DNA of 24,906 nt from the NCBI GenBank assembly GCA_039933315.1, contig JBDTOI010000049.1:1-24906 (forward strand). Reading direction: 5' to 3'. Origin of the DNA: DASXRU01 sp039933315. GTDB lineage: Bacteria > Acidobacteriota > Blastocatellia > Pyrinomonadales > Pyrinomonadaceae. Numbering within the stretch: position 1 is the first letter of the stretch; the number at the start of each line of letters is the position of its first letter. Shown in pieces: positions 14,959-23,108 of this stretch. The notes beneath the pieces were generated by a model. It had not been told where the DNA came from. It searched no databases and saw only the letters and a program-made list of their open reading frames with translations. The translations under genes were made by a program, and so were the position numbers.

Positions 14959-16611
14959 ATGGCAAAGCAAGTAATTCATGGCGAAGAGTCGCGGGCTGCG
15001 ATTCTCCGCGGTATCAATCAGCTCGCCGATGCTGTCAAGATCACGCTCGGCCCTAAGGGACGAAACGTGGTCATTGACAAGAAGTTTGGTTCCCCGACCA
15101 TCACAAAGGACGGAGTTACGGTCGCGAAAGAGATCGAACTTAAGGACGCCCTGGAGAACATGGGAGCGCAAATGGTGCGCGAGGTTGCATCTAAGACTTC
15201 GGACGTGGCCGGCGACGGGACGACAACAGCAACAGTTCTGGCCCAATCGATTTTCCGCGAGGGCGTCAAGACCGTTGCGGCGGGCGCGAATCCGATGGCT
15301 CTCAAACGCGGCATCGACAAAGCTGTTGAGCGCTGTGTCGAAGAGATCAAGAGAATGGCCAAGCCTGTTAAGGGTGACGCAATTGCCCAGGTGGGAACCG
15401 TTTCGGCGAATGGCGATGCAAACATCGGCAGCATCATTGCTGAAGCAATGAGTAAAGTCGGCAAGGATGGCGTGATCACCGTTGAGGAATCCAAGACCAT
15501 GGAGACGGCCCTCGAAGTCGTCGAGGGAATGCAATTCGACCGCGGTTATCTCAGCCCTTACTTCGTGACGGATCCAGAGCGAATGGAAGCAACGCTTGAG
15601 AATCCGCTGATCCTGATTCACGAAAAGAAAATCAGCTCGATGAAGGATCTGCTGCCCTTGTTGGAGCAGGTCGCTAAAATGGGCAAGCCCATGCTTATTA
15701 TCGCCGAGGATGTTGAAGGTGAGGCCCTTGCCACTCTGGTGGTTAACAAACTGCGCGGCACGCTCAATATCGCCGCGGTGAAGGCGCCTGGCTTCGGTGA
15801 TCGTCGCAAGGCGATGCTTGAAGACATCGCCATTTTGACGGGCGGCAAGGTAATCAGCGAAGACCTCGGTATTAAGCTCGAGAACGTCAAGTTGGAAGAT
15901 CTCGGTCGGGCTAAAAAGGTCACCATCGACAAAGACAACACGACACTGGTCGAAGGCAATGGCAAGCAATCCGACATCGAGGGTCGAGTCAAAACGTTGC
16001 GAGCCCAGATTGATGAAACTTCCTCCGACTATGATCGCGAGAAATTGCAGGAGCGCCTCGCGAAGTTGGTCGGCGGTGTGGCAGTTATCAAAGTCGGCGC
16101 CGCAACTGAGACCGAGATGAAAGAGAAGAAGGCGCGGGTCGAAGATGCCATGCATGCCACGCGAGCGGCAGTCGAGGAAGGCATTGTCCCCGGCGGCGGT
16201 GTAGCGCTCGTGCGAGCGGCAAAAGCGCTGGAGAAATTCCTCACCAACAAAGAGGGCGAGGGCGATCCTGATGAGCAGATTGGCGTGACGATAGTCAGGC
16301 GTGCTTTAGAGGAGCCGCTCCGTCAAATTGTCCAGAACGCTGGCAAAGAAGGCGCAGTGGTAGTAGAGCGTGTGCGGAATGAGAAGAACGAGAACATCGG
16401 GTTCAACGCGCAGACCGAACAGTTCGAAGACCTGGTGAAGGCCGGTGTCGTCGATCCTGCCAAGGTCACCCGCACGGCCCTGCAAAACGCAGCGTCGATT
16501 GCAGGCCTAATGCTAACTACCGAAGCTATGGTTTCCGAGATTCCCGAAGATGACAAGGGAAGTCCGGCGATGCCCGGTGGTATGGGCGGCATGAGCGGTA
16601 TGGGTATGTAA
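14959..16611 (+). CDS. groL: GroEL chaperonin
   Basis: The 60-kDa ATP-dependent folding chaperonin forming double seven-membered rings. Seen: KITLGPKGRNVVID and GDGTTTATVLAQSI (nucleotide pocket), the apical region with FDRGYLSPYF, KAPGFGDRRKAMLEDIA, and the family signature AAVEEGIVPGGGVAL, ending in the Gly-Met-rich tail GGMGGMSGMGM typical of true GroEL. The 550-aa length is normal. AGGAGA lies 10 nt before the ATG. It is the second gene of the CIRCE-controlled operon and is followed 21 nt later by a strong intrinsic terminator. A 410-codon open frame on the opposite strand is a shadow of this gene. Confidence 0.98.
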   Translation: MAKQVIHGEESRAAILRGINQLADAVKITLGPKGRNVVIDKKFGSPTITKDGVTVAKEIELKDALENMGAQMVREVASKTSDVAGDGTTTATVLAQSIFREGVKTVAAGANPMALKRGIDKAVERCVEEIKRMAKPVKGDAIAQVGTVSANGDANIGSIIAEAMSKVGKDGVITVEESKTMETALEVVEGMQFDRGYLSPYFVTDPERMEATLENPLILIHEKKISSMKDLLPLLEQVAKMGKPMLIIAEDVEGEALATLVVNKLRGTLNIAAVKAPGFGDRRKAMLEDIAILTGGKVISEDLGIKLENVKLEDLGRAKKVTIDKDNTTLVEGNGKQSDIEGRVKTLRAQIDETSSDYDREKLQERLAKLVGGVAVIKVGAATETEMKEKKARVEDAMHATRAAVEEGIVPGGGVALVRAAKALEKFLTNKEGEGDPDEQIGVTIVRRALEEPLRQIVQNAGKEGAVVVERVRNEKNENIGFNAQTEQFEDLVKAGVVDPAKVTRTALQNAASIAGLMLTTEAMVSEIPEDDKGSPAMPGGMGGMSGMGM

Positions 16612-16632
16612 GGTTGGTCAAAATCCAACGTG

Positions 16633-16673
16633 AAGAGCGGCTTTGTTCCTGATGGAATAAAGCCGCTTTTTTT
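16633..16673 (+). terminator. Strong intrinsic terminator of groESL
   Basis: AGCGGCTTT (16636-16644) pairs with AAAGCCGCT (16659-16667); the stem extends inward by one G-U pair plus TTCC/GGAA to about 14 bp around a TGAT tetraloop, and is followed by a run of T to 16673. It serves groEL; no T-run exists on the other strand, so it does not obviously stop the converging CYTH gene. Confidence 0.95.
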
Positions 16674-16691
16674 GAAACCGGTCAGGCTTCC

Positions 16692-17252
16692 TCAGGCGGT
16701 CTTACCAACGGAATCAAACCTGGCTTCAATCACCGCGCCATTACGTTTACCGTATTTGAGAGTCAGGCGGGGATACGTTTCCTCTTCAGCTCGGAGGGCT
16801 TCAATTGCCAACAGCGACTCAACCCGGGCTATCTCTTCTTCACTGCCTTCAATCTCCATGAACAGGCCGAAAGGCAGCTCATCTACGACGACCTCAGCTT
16901 GACCGACTTGCCAGGTGGCGCGGCGCTTTTCATAAACAACGGCGGGTTCGAAACCTATTGCGTCCAGGATGGCCGTCAGGGCTCCGGCATCGGCTACCTC
17001 GGTCTCCTCCTCCCGCTGGCGTTTTATTGGGGACTCGCTGGGGTAGCGTTCCTTATATGTCAGGATCGCTCTCTGCCCAACACGACGCAAACGTAAGACA
17101 CAGTGGCGAGCCTCGAGAACACCTCCTGAATAGAGCGTGTTCTCTTCAAATTCTTCGCCGGCCGAACTATCACTAATCTCTCCGAGGCGATTAATGACAG
17201 CGCCACGTTGTTCCTTCGTCAGACGATACTTCTTTTCGATTTCGATTGGCAT
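16692..17252 (-). CDS. CYTH-domain protein (class IV adenylate cyclase / triphosphatase family)
   Basis: Members of the CYTH superfamily bind a triphosphate in a beta-tunnel and act as adenylate cyclases, thiamine or inorganic triphosphatases. Seen: the defining ExExK at the N terminus (Glu4, Glu6, Lys8 in PIEIEKKY), then VLRLRR, ILTYKE, REEEETEV-like acidic strand, YEKRRATW, VVVDELPFGLFMEIEG, and LTLKYG near the end, the alternating charged strands of the tunnel. From ATG 17252 the protein is 186 aa, a normal length; an in-frame upstream start at 17330 overlaps the permease gene and lacks similarity. It lies 25 nt after the ABC permease on the same strand, so it is probably cotranscribed. 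CyaB-like sequence features favour the class IV cyclase label, but the reaction is unproven. Confidence 0.85.
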   Translation of the reverse strand: MPIEIEKKYRLTKEQRGAVINRLGEISDSSAGEEFEENTLYSGGVLEARHCVLRLRRVGQRAILTYKERYPSESPIKRQREEETEVADAGALTAILDAIGFEPAVVYEKRRATWQVGQAEVVVDELPFGLFMEIEGSEEEIARVESLLAIEALRAEEETYPRLTLKYGKRNGAVIEARFDSVGKTA

Positions 17253-17277
17253 CCTTGGGCGCTCTGACGTTAGGACT

Positions 17278-18633
17278 TCACGATTGCCGCACCCATCGCC
17301 ATAGTTCTGGAATGGTTGGACGCTTGCCATACATCAACATACCAATTCGATAAATGCGGGCAGCCAGCCAGGTCAGAAGCGCCACAGTGGCAAAACCTAT
17401 CCCGAGGGACAGTGCAATCTGCCAAAAAGGCGGGGTCTCAGTTACGATGCGCACCAGCATAGTGATCGGCGCAAAGAAAGGAAACATCGAGACCCAAAAC
17501 GCGAGTGAGGAGTTCGGACTCCGAATCACGGGGAAGACAAAATAGAAAGCCATCACCAGAAGGAATACCACTGGCAAGGCCATTTGCCCCCCTTCCTGCG
17601 CCGTCGTTACCATTGAACCAACCAGAGCGTAGATGGTTGAGTAAATGTAGTAACCGAGCAGAAAAAACAGGACAAAGTACACCAAAACAATTGGTGGCAT
17701 GTGCGGCAGCGACACCGGGATTCCTCTGGCCGAGAGTGCTCCGGCCCCGTAAATTGCCAGGGCAATGAAACTAAGCCCCCAGATCACAAGTTGCGTCAGG
17801 GCTACGAGTGACACTCCAATCAGTTTCCCCATCATTAAAGGGAACGCCCGCATGGACGAGAAAAGTATCTCAGCTATGCGGGTCTCCTTCTCTTCGATTA
17901 CCGCTGCCAGGATCACCTGTCCATACATAAGGATGGTGAGATAAATGACAAAGCCCATCCCGAACACCAGATAGAACCCTGCGCCGGAATCCTTCTCTTC
18001 GCCCGCCTCACTGATTCTCGTGGATTGCAGCGTGACCGGCCGATTTATTTCGCGAACCACCTCAGGCGCGATATGTTTATCCACCAACCGTTCGTCGCGG
18101 ACTGCCCTGGTTAACCGATCTGTTAACCGCCCTCTGGTAAAGACATCACCAGTATTGCGACCATAGTACTCGGCTTTTCCTTCTTCCAGGATGTCTCGCG
18201 GTAGAACCACATAAACATCCAGTTGACCCTGGCGTATCCGGGAGTTCAACTCGCGCTTAACGTCCTCCAGTGAGCGGCCCTCCAGTGAAACTTGCTCCAC
18301 CTGGAAATCACCGCCAGCCAGATTCCGAGACGAAGCCAACCGATCCTGCTGATTGGCATTAATCGTCTCTGCGGGAGACTTACGACGCTGGCCTGATTCG
18401 TCACTGGGTTCCTCTTTCTTATTAAGTGTTTCATGGAACCGCGCATACATCCTTCCACTTTCATCGACTACGGCGATGCGCGTGGGCCCTCCGGCGTTAA
18501 TGTTGGCAATGAATGCGGGCAAGACCGTGAAGAGGGCGAGCATCACAGGACCCATAACCGTGGCAAGGATAAACATCTTGGAGCGTACCCGCTGTACATA
18601 TTCGCGTTTGATAACTGCAAGAAACTTTTTCAT
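17278..18633 (-). CDS. ABC-2 type permease, NatB-like
   Basis: Membrane component of a two-gene ABC exporter. The protein (451 aa) has one N-terminal helix (about 20-43) after the cytosolic start MKKFLAVIKREYVQRVRSK, a large extracytoplasmic region (about 45-215) and five or six C-terminal helices (from about 220 to 430), the ABC2_membrane_3 layout seen in NatB and related sodium or drug exporters. The conserved cytosolic loop EEKETRIAEILFSSMR between helices couples to the ATPase. The start ATG overlaps the ATPase stop (ATGA at 18633-18630) and has GAGGAG 7 nt upstream. The substrate cannot be deduced; Na+ export is known for NatAB but only a possibility here. The large outer domain contains a charged, low-complexity stretch (about 75-100). 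Confidence 0.9.
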   Translation of the reverse strand: MKKFLAVIKREYVQRVRSKMFILATVMGPVMLALFTVLPAFIANINAGGPTRIAVVDESGRMYARFHETLNKKEEPSDESGQRRKSPAETINANQQDRLASSRNLAGGDFQVEQVSLEGRSLEDVKRELNSRIRQGQLDVYVVLPRDILEEGKAEYYGRNTGDVFTRGRLTDRLTRAVRDERLVDKHIAPEVVREINRPVTLQSTRISEAGEEKDSGAGFYLVFGMGFVIYLTILMYGQVILAAVIEEKETRIAEILFSSMRAFPLMMGKLIGVSLVALTQLVIWGLSFIALAIYGAGALSARGIPVSLPHMPPIVLVYFVLFFLLGYYIYSTIYALVGSMVTTAQEGGQMALPVVFLLVMAFYFVFPVIRSPNSSLAFWVSMFPFFAPITMLVRIVTETPPFWQIALSLGIGFATVALLTWLAARIYRIGMLMYGKRPTIPELWRWVRQS

Positions 18634-19544
18634 GCCGCTCTCCTCACCTTCTCTATGAAGATATCGTTCAGACTGGGTTCCACCAGTTCGAACTTCGAGA
18701 GTCTTGCACCGGAACTGATTAGGCGATTGAGCAATTCCTGAGCATCGACGCCGGGAGCGAGCAACGCTTCCAACTCGTCACTGTCCTGATCGACCTTGAC
18801 CACGAGACTCCTGTCCGCGAGGACGCTCTCTCCGCCTTCCAGACGCAGAGCCACCGCATTGCGGCCAAAGCCGCGCTTCACCTCGCGCAGGCTGCCATCG
18901 AGCACCTTCTCCGACTTGTTGATCATACAAATGTCGTCGCATAGCTTTTCAGCCAATTCCATCTGATGGGTAGAAAAGATAATCGTTTTTCCCTCAGCCT
19001 TCAGTTCGAGAACTATATCCCTTAACAGCTCAACATTGACGGGATCTAATCCGGAAAAGGGCTCATCAAGTATCAGGAGGTCGGGATCATGCATGACGGC
19101 GGCAATGAACTGAATTTTCTGCTGCATTCCCTTTGACAGCTCTTTAGCCCTCTTGTTCTTCCATTCGCTAAGTTCCACCCTGGCCAACCAACGATCGATC
19201 AGCTTGCCCGCCTGAGCTCCGGGAACGTTCTTGAGGGCGGCAAAGAACTTCAATTGCTCGCTGATCCGCATCTTCTTGTAAAGGCCCCGCTCTTCAGGGA
19301 GGTAACCGATGCGATCCTGCAAACTGGAATTAATTTCCTCACCGAATAGTTTTATTGTGCCCGAGTCAGGAGCGGTAATATTAACGATCATACGAATCGT
19401 TGTGGTCTTACCTGCGCCATTTGGCCCGATCAGACCAAAGATTCTTCCCGCCATGACCATTAGACTCATGTCCTTGACGGCGGTGAAATCTCCGAAGCTC
19501 TTCGTGACTCGCTCCAGCACTAAGGTGGGGGATTTGTTTTCCAT
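18630..19544 (-). CDS. ABC transporter ATP-binding protein, NatA-like
   Basis: Cytosolic ATPase of the exporter formed with the permease encoded immediately downstream. Seen in order: Walker A GPNGAGKTT (40-48), Q-loop region GYLPEERGLY, signature LSKGMQQKIQF (about 143-153), Walker B LLILDEPFSGLDP, and the switch His in FSTHQME. The LPEERGLY motif and a C-terminal extension (about 220-300, DUF4162-like) are typical of the NatA/EcsA branch. At 304 aa it is normal for that branch. The stop overlaps the permease start by 4 nt. The upstream 130-nt region is shared with the divergent VWFA-type gene; I find no convincing promoter for this gene. Confidence 0.94.
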   Translation of the reverse strand: MENKSPTLVLERVTKSFGDFTAVKDMSLMVMAGRIFGLIGPNGAGKTTTIRMIVNITAPDSGTIKLFGEEINSSLQDRIGYLPEERGLYKKMRISEQLKFFAALKNVPGAQAGKLIDRWLARVELSEWKNKRAKELSKGMQQKIQFIAAVMHDPDLLILDEPFSGLDPVNVELLRDIVLELKAEGKTIIFSTHQMELAEKLCDDICMINKSEKVLDGSLREVKRGFGRNAVALRLEGGESVLADRSLVVKVDQDSDELEALLAPGVDAQELLNRLISSGARLSKFELVEPSLNDIFIEKVRRAA

Positions 19545-19610
19545 AGCTTCGTCGTTCTGCGATACTGTCCCTCTAATACGAGGGCCGGTTAAGCAAGGTT
19601 TTGTAATTGC

Positions 19611-19633
19611 GCGAGCATGATATCATCGCGAGC
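19611..19633. promoter_or_regulatory. Palindrome flanked by direct repeats in a divergent promoter region
   Basis: ATGATATCAT (19617-19626) is a perfect 10-bp palindrome, flanked by the direct repeat GCGAGC at 19611-19616 and 19628-19633. It lies in the 130-nt region between the divergent ABC ATPase and VWFA-type genes, where an operator would be expected. A second small inverted repeat CCCTC-N6-GAGGG is at 19569-19584. Confidence 0.35.
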
Positions 19634-19674
19634 TGACTCGCCCTGGAAATGTCCGTTTAGCCGTTAGGAAAGGA

Positions 19675-21894
19675 ATGCGCTTCATTCCCAATCGAAGACA
19701 TACTGAACTGTTCGCCGCTGTCTTAATTGGCGCCGCTTTGGCCTCCGCAACCTGGGCGCAAGAGAAGCCGGCCGATCGAAGCCAATTCGAGGACGTTGTT
19801 CGGACCAACACCGAACTTGTCCAAACTGACGTGATGGTCTTTGACAAGCAGGGTACATTCATCCGGGGTCTCAAAAAGGAACAATTTGAGCTGCGCGTTG
19901 ACAAAAAACCTCGCACTATTCTGTTCTTCGAGCCAATAACAGCAGGGAGCGCGAGTGAAGAGGCGCAACTCGTCGCCGCTCGCGGTGGACCTTTAAGCTC
20001 AGGCTCCGACCGCAAAGGCACCGCCGTACCGCTCGATCGCGGCCGGACAGTTTTCTTTTATGTTGACGACTTTCATCTTTCGCCGGGTAGCGGAGCGCAG
20101 ACACGGAAATTACTTCTTCGCTTTATCGACCGAGAAATGGGTCAAAACGATGAAGCCGCGATTACCTCACCGAGCGGCCAGATTGGATTCCTTCAGCAAT
20201 TGACCGACAACAAAACTGTCCTGCGTCAGGCAGCCGAGCTTGTCCGATCGCGCCCTTACACTGTGAGGGACTTTGAACGTCCTGAGATGAGTGAATATCA
20301 AGCACTGCTGATTGATCACAACGATTTCGAGGTGCTGGGTGTTTTCGTTGATGCACTCCTACGAGATAATCCCGGGATATCGCGAGCCATGGCAGAAGAG
20401 TTAGTGCGGGGCCGCGCGCGACAGCTACTTGAGCAAGCTGATCGTATCGCTACAAACAGCCTGTTATCCCTGGAAAGCCTGATCAAGTCCTCGGCAAATC
20501 TTCCTGGCCGCAAGCTTGTTTTCTTAATCTCCGACGGCTTCCTGCTTAACGACCGTTTAGAATCCGCTGACCGTTTCAGACGTGTAACCAGCGCGGCCGC
20601 GCGCGCAGGCGTAGTGATCTATTCACTTGATGCTCGTGGGCTTGTCGTCGGCCTCAGCGCTCCCAGCTCGGACGTACCGTTCGATCCTTCAGGCAGGCTG
20701 CAGCGTTCTTCAATGGGAGAGATTTCAGCTTCACAAAATGTGCTTCATGCACTGGCCAGCGATACTGGCGGGCGGGCCTTATTCAACACTAATGACCTCT
20801 CAGCCGGAATTACGCGGGGACTCAAGGAGACTTCTGTTTACTACTTATTGGCCTGGCGTCCAGAAAGCGAAGACCTGCGAGGCGGGAGATCCAATCGGGT
20901 TGAAGTCAGCATAGTAGGTCGACCCAATCTGGTCGTGAGATTGCGACGCCCGGCGGATAAAGAAAGGTCGACCCTGACAGGAAAGCAAAAGACCGGGCTT
21001 CCGCCTCCTACTAAGAAAGAATCTGATGCACCGTTGCGTGACGCAATGACCTCCCTGTACCCGGTCCAGGGTTTCCCGACCTCATTGGTGGCTCAGTTTC
21101 TCAACACCGCTGCAGGTGGGTCTATCATCAGCGTGGCTTCTGAATTGGGAACCGAGGGGCTTACCTTCGTTCTGAACAATGGCGTCCAAACGGCAAACGT
21201 TGACATTGTGGCCAACGTGTACGACGCGGAGGGTAAACTGGTCGCTAACTCGCAACATCGCGTGACCGTCAAAGCTACCTCTACTGATCCTAAAGCTCCG
21301 CCCCCGGATAGCTTCTCTTATAACGGCCAATTCAAACTCAAGCCCGGCCTGTACCAGGTGCGAGTCGCGGCCCGCGACGAGAAGAGTGGACGCACCGGTA
21401 GCGCGAGACAATGGATCGAGATTCCGGATTTAACCTCGCGGAAGCTCGCACTCAGCAGTCTGCTCCTTGCGGAACGTAATGCCTCACCAACCGAGCTGGC
21501 GAGCCAAACTGCGGAGTTGGAACCGGCCACGCTCAGCATTGATCATCGCTTCCCGCGCGCCTCCCGCCTGCGATTTGTGATCTTTGTTTACAATGCTACG
21601 CGCCCAAACCCTTCCGCCAAGCCGTCTAATGCCAACAGTGATTCTGGTGCTGCTCCGACTGCCATACCTGACGTGGCCATCCAGGTACAGGTATTCAGGG
21701 ATGACCAGCCCATAATCACGACTACGCTCCGCAAATTGGAAGTGCATACGGAATCCGATCTTGGCCGCCTTCCATATGCGGCTGAGCTTTCACTCGCAGA
21801 CTTGCAGCGCGGCCGCTATCGTCTGTTGGTGACCGCGATTGACCGCGTCGGCAAGGTGAGTGCAACTGAGCAAGCTGTTTTTGTGATTGACTGA
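19675..21894 (+). CDS. Secreted VWFA-related Acidobacterial-domain protein
   Basis: A 739-aa exported protein. A Sec-type signal peptide covers about residues 1-28 (LFAAVLIGAALASATWA). Residues 47-90 (ELVQTDVMVFDKQGTFIRGLKKEQFELRVD...) form the N-terminal beta domain typical of the family named 'VWFA-related Acidobacterial domain'; the von Willebrand A-like domain follows (about 122-425) with FFYVDDFHLSPGSG at the metal-site position, and GRKLVFLISDGF. The usual MIDAS DxSxS is altered (Asp131, Asp132, Ser136). The C-terminal third is beta-rich, with a NGQFKLKPGLYQVRVAARDE segment. The function is unknown; adhesion or protein-protein contact outside the cytoplasm is the usual guess. AGGA lies 5 nt before the ATG. 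The asparaginase-like gene follows after 31 nt. Such proteins are found many times in Acidobacteriota genomes, the main taxonomic hint here. Confidence 0.9.
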   Translation: MRFIPNRRHTELFAAVLIGAALASATWAQEKPADRSQFEDVVRTNTELVQTDVMVFDKQGTFIRGLKKEQFELRVDKKPRTILFFEPITAGSASEEAQLVAARGGPLSSGSDRKGTAVPLDRGRTVFFYVDDFHLSPGSGAQTRKLLLRFIDREMGQNDEAAITSPSGQIGFLQQLTDNKTVLRQAAELVRSRPYTVRDFERPEMSEYQALLIDHNDFEVLGVFVDALLRDNPGISRAMAEELVRGRARQLLEQADRIATNSLLSLESLIKSSANLPGRKLVFLISDGFLLNDRLESADRFRRVTSAAARAGVVIYSLDARGLVVGLSAPSSDVPFDPSGRLQRSSMGEISASQNVLHALASDTGGRALFNTNDLSAGITRGLKETSVYYLLAWRPESEDLRGGRSNRVEVSIVGRPNLVVRLRRPADKERSTLTGKQKTGLPPPTKKESDAPLRDAMTSLYPVQGFPTSLVAQFLNTAAGGSIISVASELGTEGLTFVLNNGVQTANVDIVANVYDAEGKLVANSQHRVTVKATSTDPKAPPPDSFSYNGQFKLKPGLYQVRVAARDEKSGRTGSARQWIEIPDLTSRKLALSSLLLAERNASPTELASQTAELEPATLSIDHRFPRASRLRFVIFVYNATRPNPSAKPSNANSDSGAAPTAIPDVAIQVQVFRDDQPIITTTLRKLEVHTESDLGRLPYAAELSLADLQRGRYRLLVTAIDRVGKVSATEQAVFVID

Positions 21895-21925
21895 GCTACG
21901 GTAGGAGAGAGAAAGGATCCCCAAA

Positions 21926-23041
21926 ATGAAGAGACGTGATTTCATGATCGCCGGCGCTGTCGCGGGTGTCGCATTGCGAAACCCAATCTCCCAGTCGGCT
22001 GTCGCTCCGGCGATCATCGTTCCTGCGGCAGTAAAACCCCTTGTAATTTCATCAGCTAACGGGAATCGCTTTAAGAACGGTGGCAAAACGACTTGTGTCG
22101 AGACGGCTTTCACTCTGATGACTCGGGGTTCAGACGTACTCGACGCCGTGATCGCAGGTGTAAATATCGTGGAGTTGGATCCTCTGGACGATAGTGTCGG
22201 ATACGGCGGTCTGCCGAATGCTGATGGCGTCGTCCAACTCGACTCTTCCTGCATGCATGGGCCGAAGAAACGCGCGGGCGCCGTGGGAGCTCTCGAGGGG
22301 GTGAGCACTCCTTCACTGGTAGCTAAAGCAGTACTGGAGAATACCGACCATCACCTGCTGGTAGGTAAAGGCGCTCAGACGTTTGCTCGTAACATGGGCT
22401 TTAAAATTGAAGACGATCTGAATACCGAGCACTCGCGCTCGCTATGGCTCGAATGGAAACGCCGGACCGACCCATCGCATTATCCGAATCCGAAGGATCG
22501 CGCCGAAGCCTCAAGGCGCGTCACACAAGATATGCTGGCGGAAGGGTTGCTCAATCCTGAACATATGTATGGCACTATCAACTGCGACGGCATCAACAGT
22601 AAGGGAGAAATTTGCGGGGTTACTACAACCAGCGGCTTGGCTTGGAAAATTCCGGGCCGGCTCGGAGATTCTCCGATTCTGGGCGCAGGCCTTTTCGTTG
22701 ATGGGGCGGTAGGAGCGGCTGGATCGACCGGGAGGGGCGAAGCGAACCTCTACAATCTTTGCTCCCTCCTGATTGTTGAAGAGATGCGACGGGGCGCTCA
22801 CCCCAAGGACGCCGGCATGGAGGCGCTGAAGCGGATCAAAGCCAATACCATCGAGAAACGCCTGCTCAATACCAAAGGCAATCCAAACTTTGGCATAAAC
22901 TTTTACATCCTCAATGCCAAAGGTGAGTACGCCGGCGTAACTCTGTACGAAGGCTCGAACTCTAAGTTTGCGATCTGTAACGACAAAGGACCGCAGACAT
23001 TGCCGTGCGATGCGATGTTGCCCGGCAAGCCTACTGATTAG
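21926..23041 (+). CDS. Tat-exported Ntn-hydrolase, glycosylasparaginase family
   Basis: An N-terminal-nucleophile hydrolase that self-cleaves to expose a catalytic threonine and hydrolyses an asparagine-linked or isoaspartyl bond. Residues 1-25 are a twin-arginine signal (MKRRDFMIAGAVAGVAL), so it acts outside the cytoplasm. Seen: GYGGLPNADGVVQLD (92-106), the predicted nucleophile Thr217 in MYGTINCDG, then TTTSGLAWKIPGRLGDSP (233-250) and GAGLFVDGAVGAAGSTGRGE, close to bacterial glycosylasparaginase. The residue before Thr217 is Gly, not the Asp of characterised glycosylasparaginases; Gly-Thr is known from isoaspartyl peptidase/asparaginase enzymes. At 371 aa the length is normal. AAAGGAT lies 8 nt before ATG. 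It is 31 nt downstream of the VWFA gene, so probably cotranscribed. The exact substrate is uncertain. Confidence 0.88.
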   Translation: MKRRDFMIAGAVAGVALRNPISQSAVAPAIIVPAAVKPLVISSANGNRFKNGGKTTCVETAFTLMTRGSDVLDAVIAGVNIVELDPLDDSVGYGGLPNADGVVQLDSSCMHGPKKRAGAVGALEGVSTPSLVAKAVLENTDHHLLVGKGAQTFARNMGFKIEDDLNTEHSRSLWLEWKRRTDPSHYPNPKDRAEASRRVTQDMLAEGLLNPEHMYGTINCDGINSKGEICGVTTTSGLAWKIPGRLGDSPILGAGLFVDGAVGAAGSTGRGEANLYNLCSLLIVEEMRRGAHPKDAGMEALKRIKANTIEKRLLNTKGNPNFGINFYILNAKGEYAGVTLYEGSNSKFAICNDKGPQTLPCDAMLPGKPTD

Positions 23042-23108
23042 CCTTGAGAGAAGAATTACGGTTCCGCGTCACTAACGTTGCGGCAACTGAGGCTCAGTCG
23101 ACCCGGTA

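Noticed and set aside
14923..16155. 410-codon open frame on the minus strand opposite groEL
   Set aside because: It lies wholly across groEL, which has all family motifs. Long antisense frames opposite conserved chaperone genes are a recurrent artefact of codon bias; no ribosome site or family motif supports this one.
17253..17330. N-terminal extension of the CYTH protein
   Set aside because: It overlaps the permease 3' end and the ExExK motif belongs at the extreme N terminus, as with ATG 17252.
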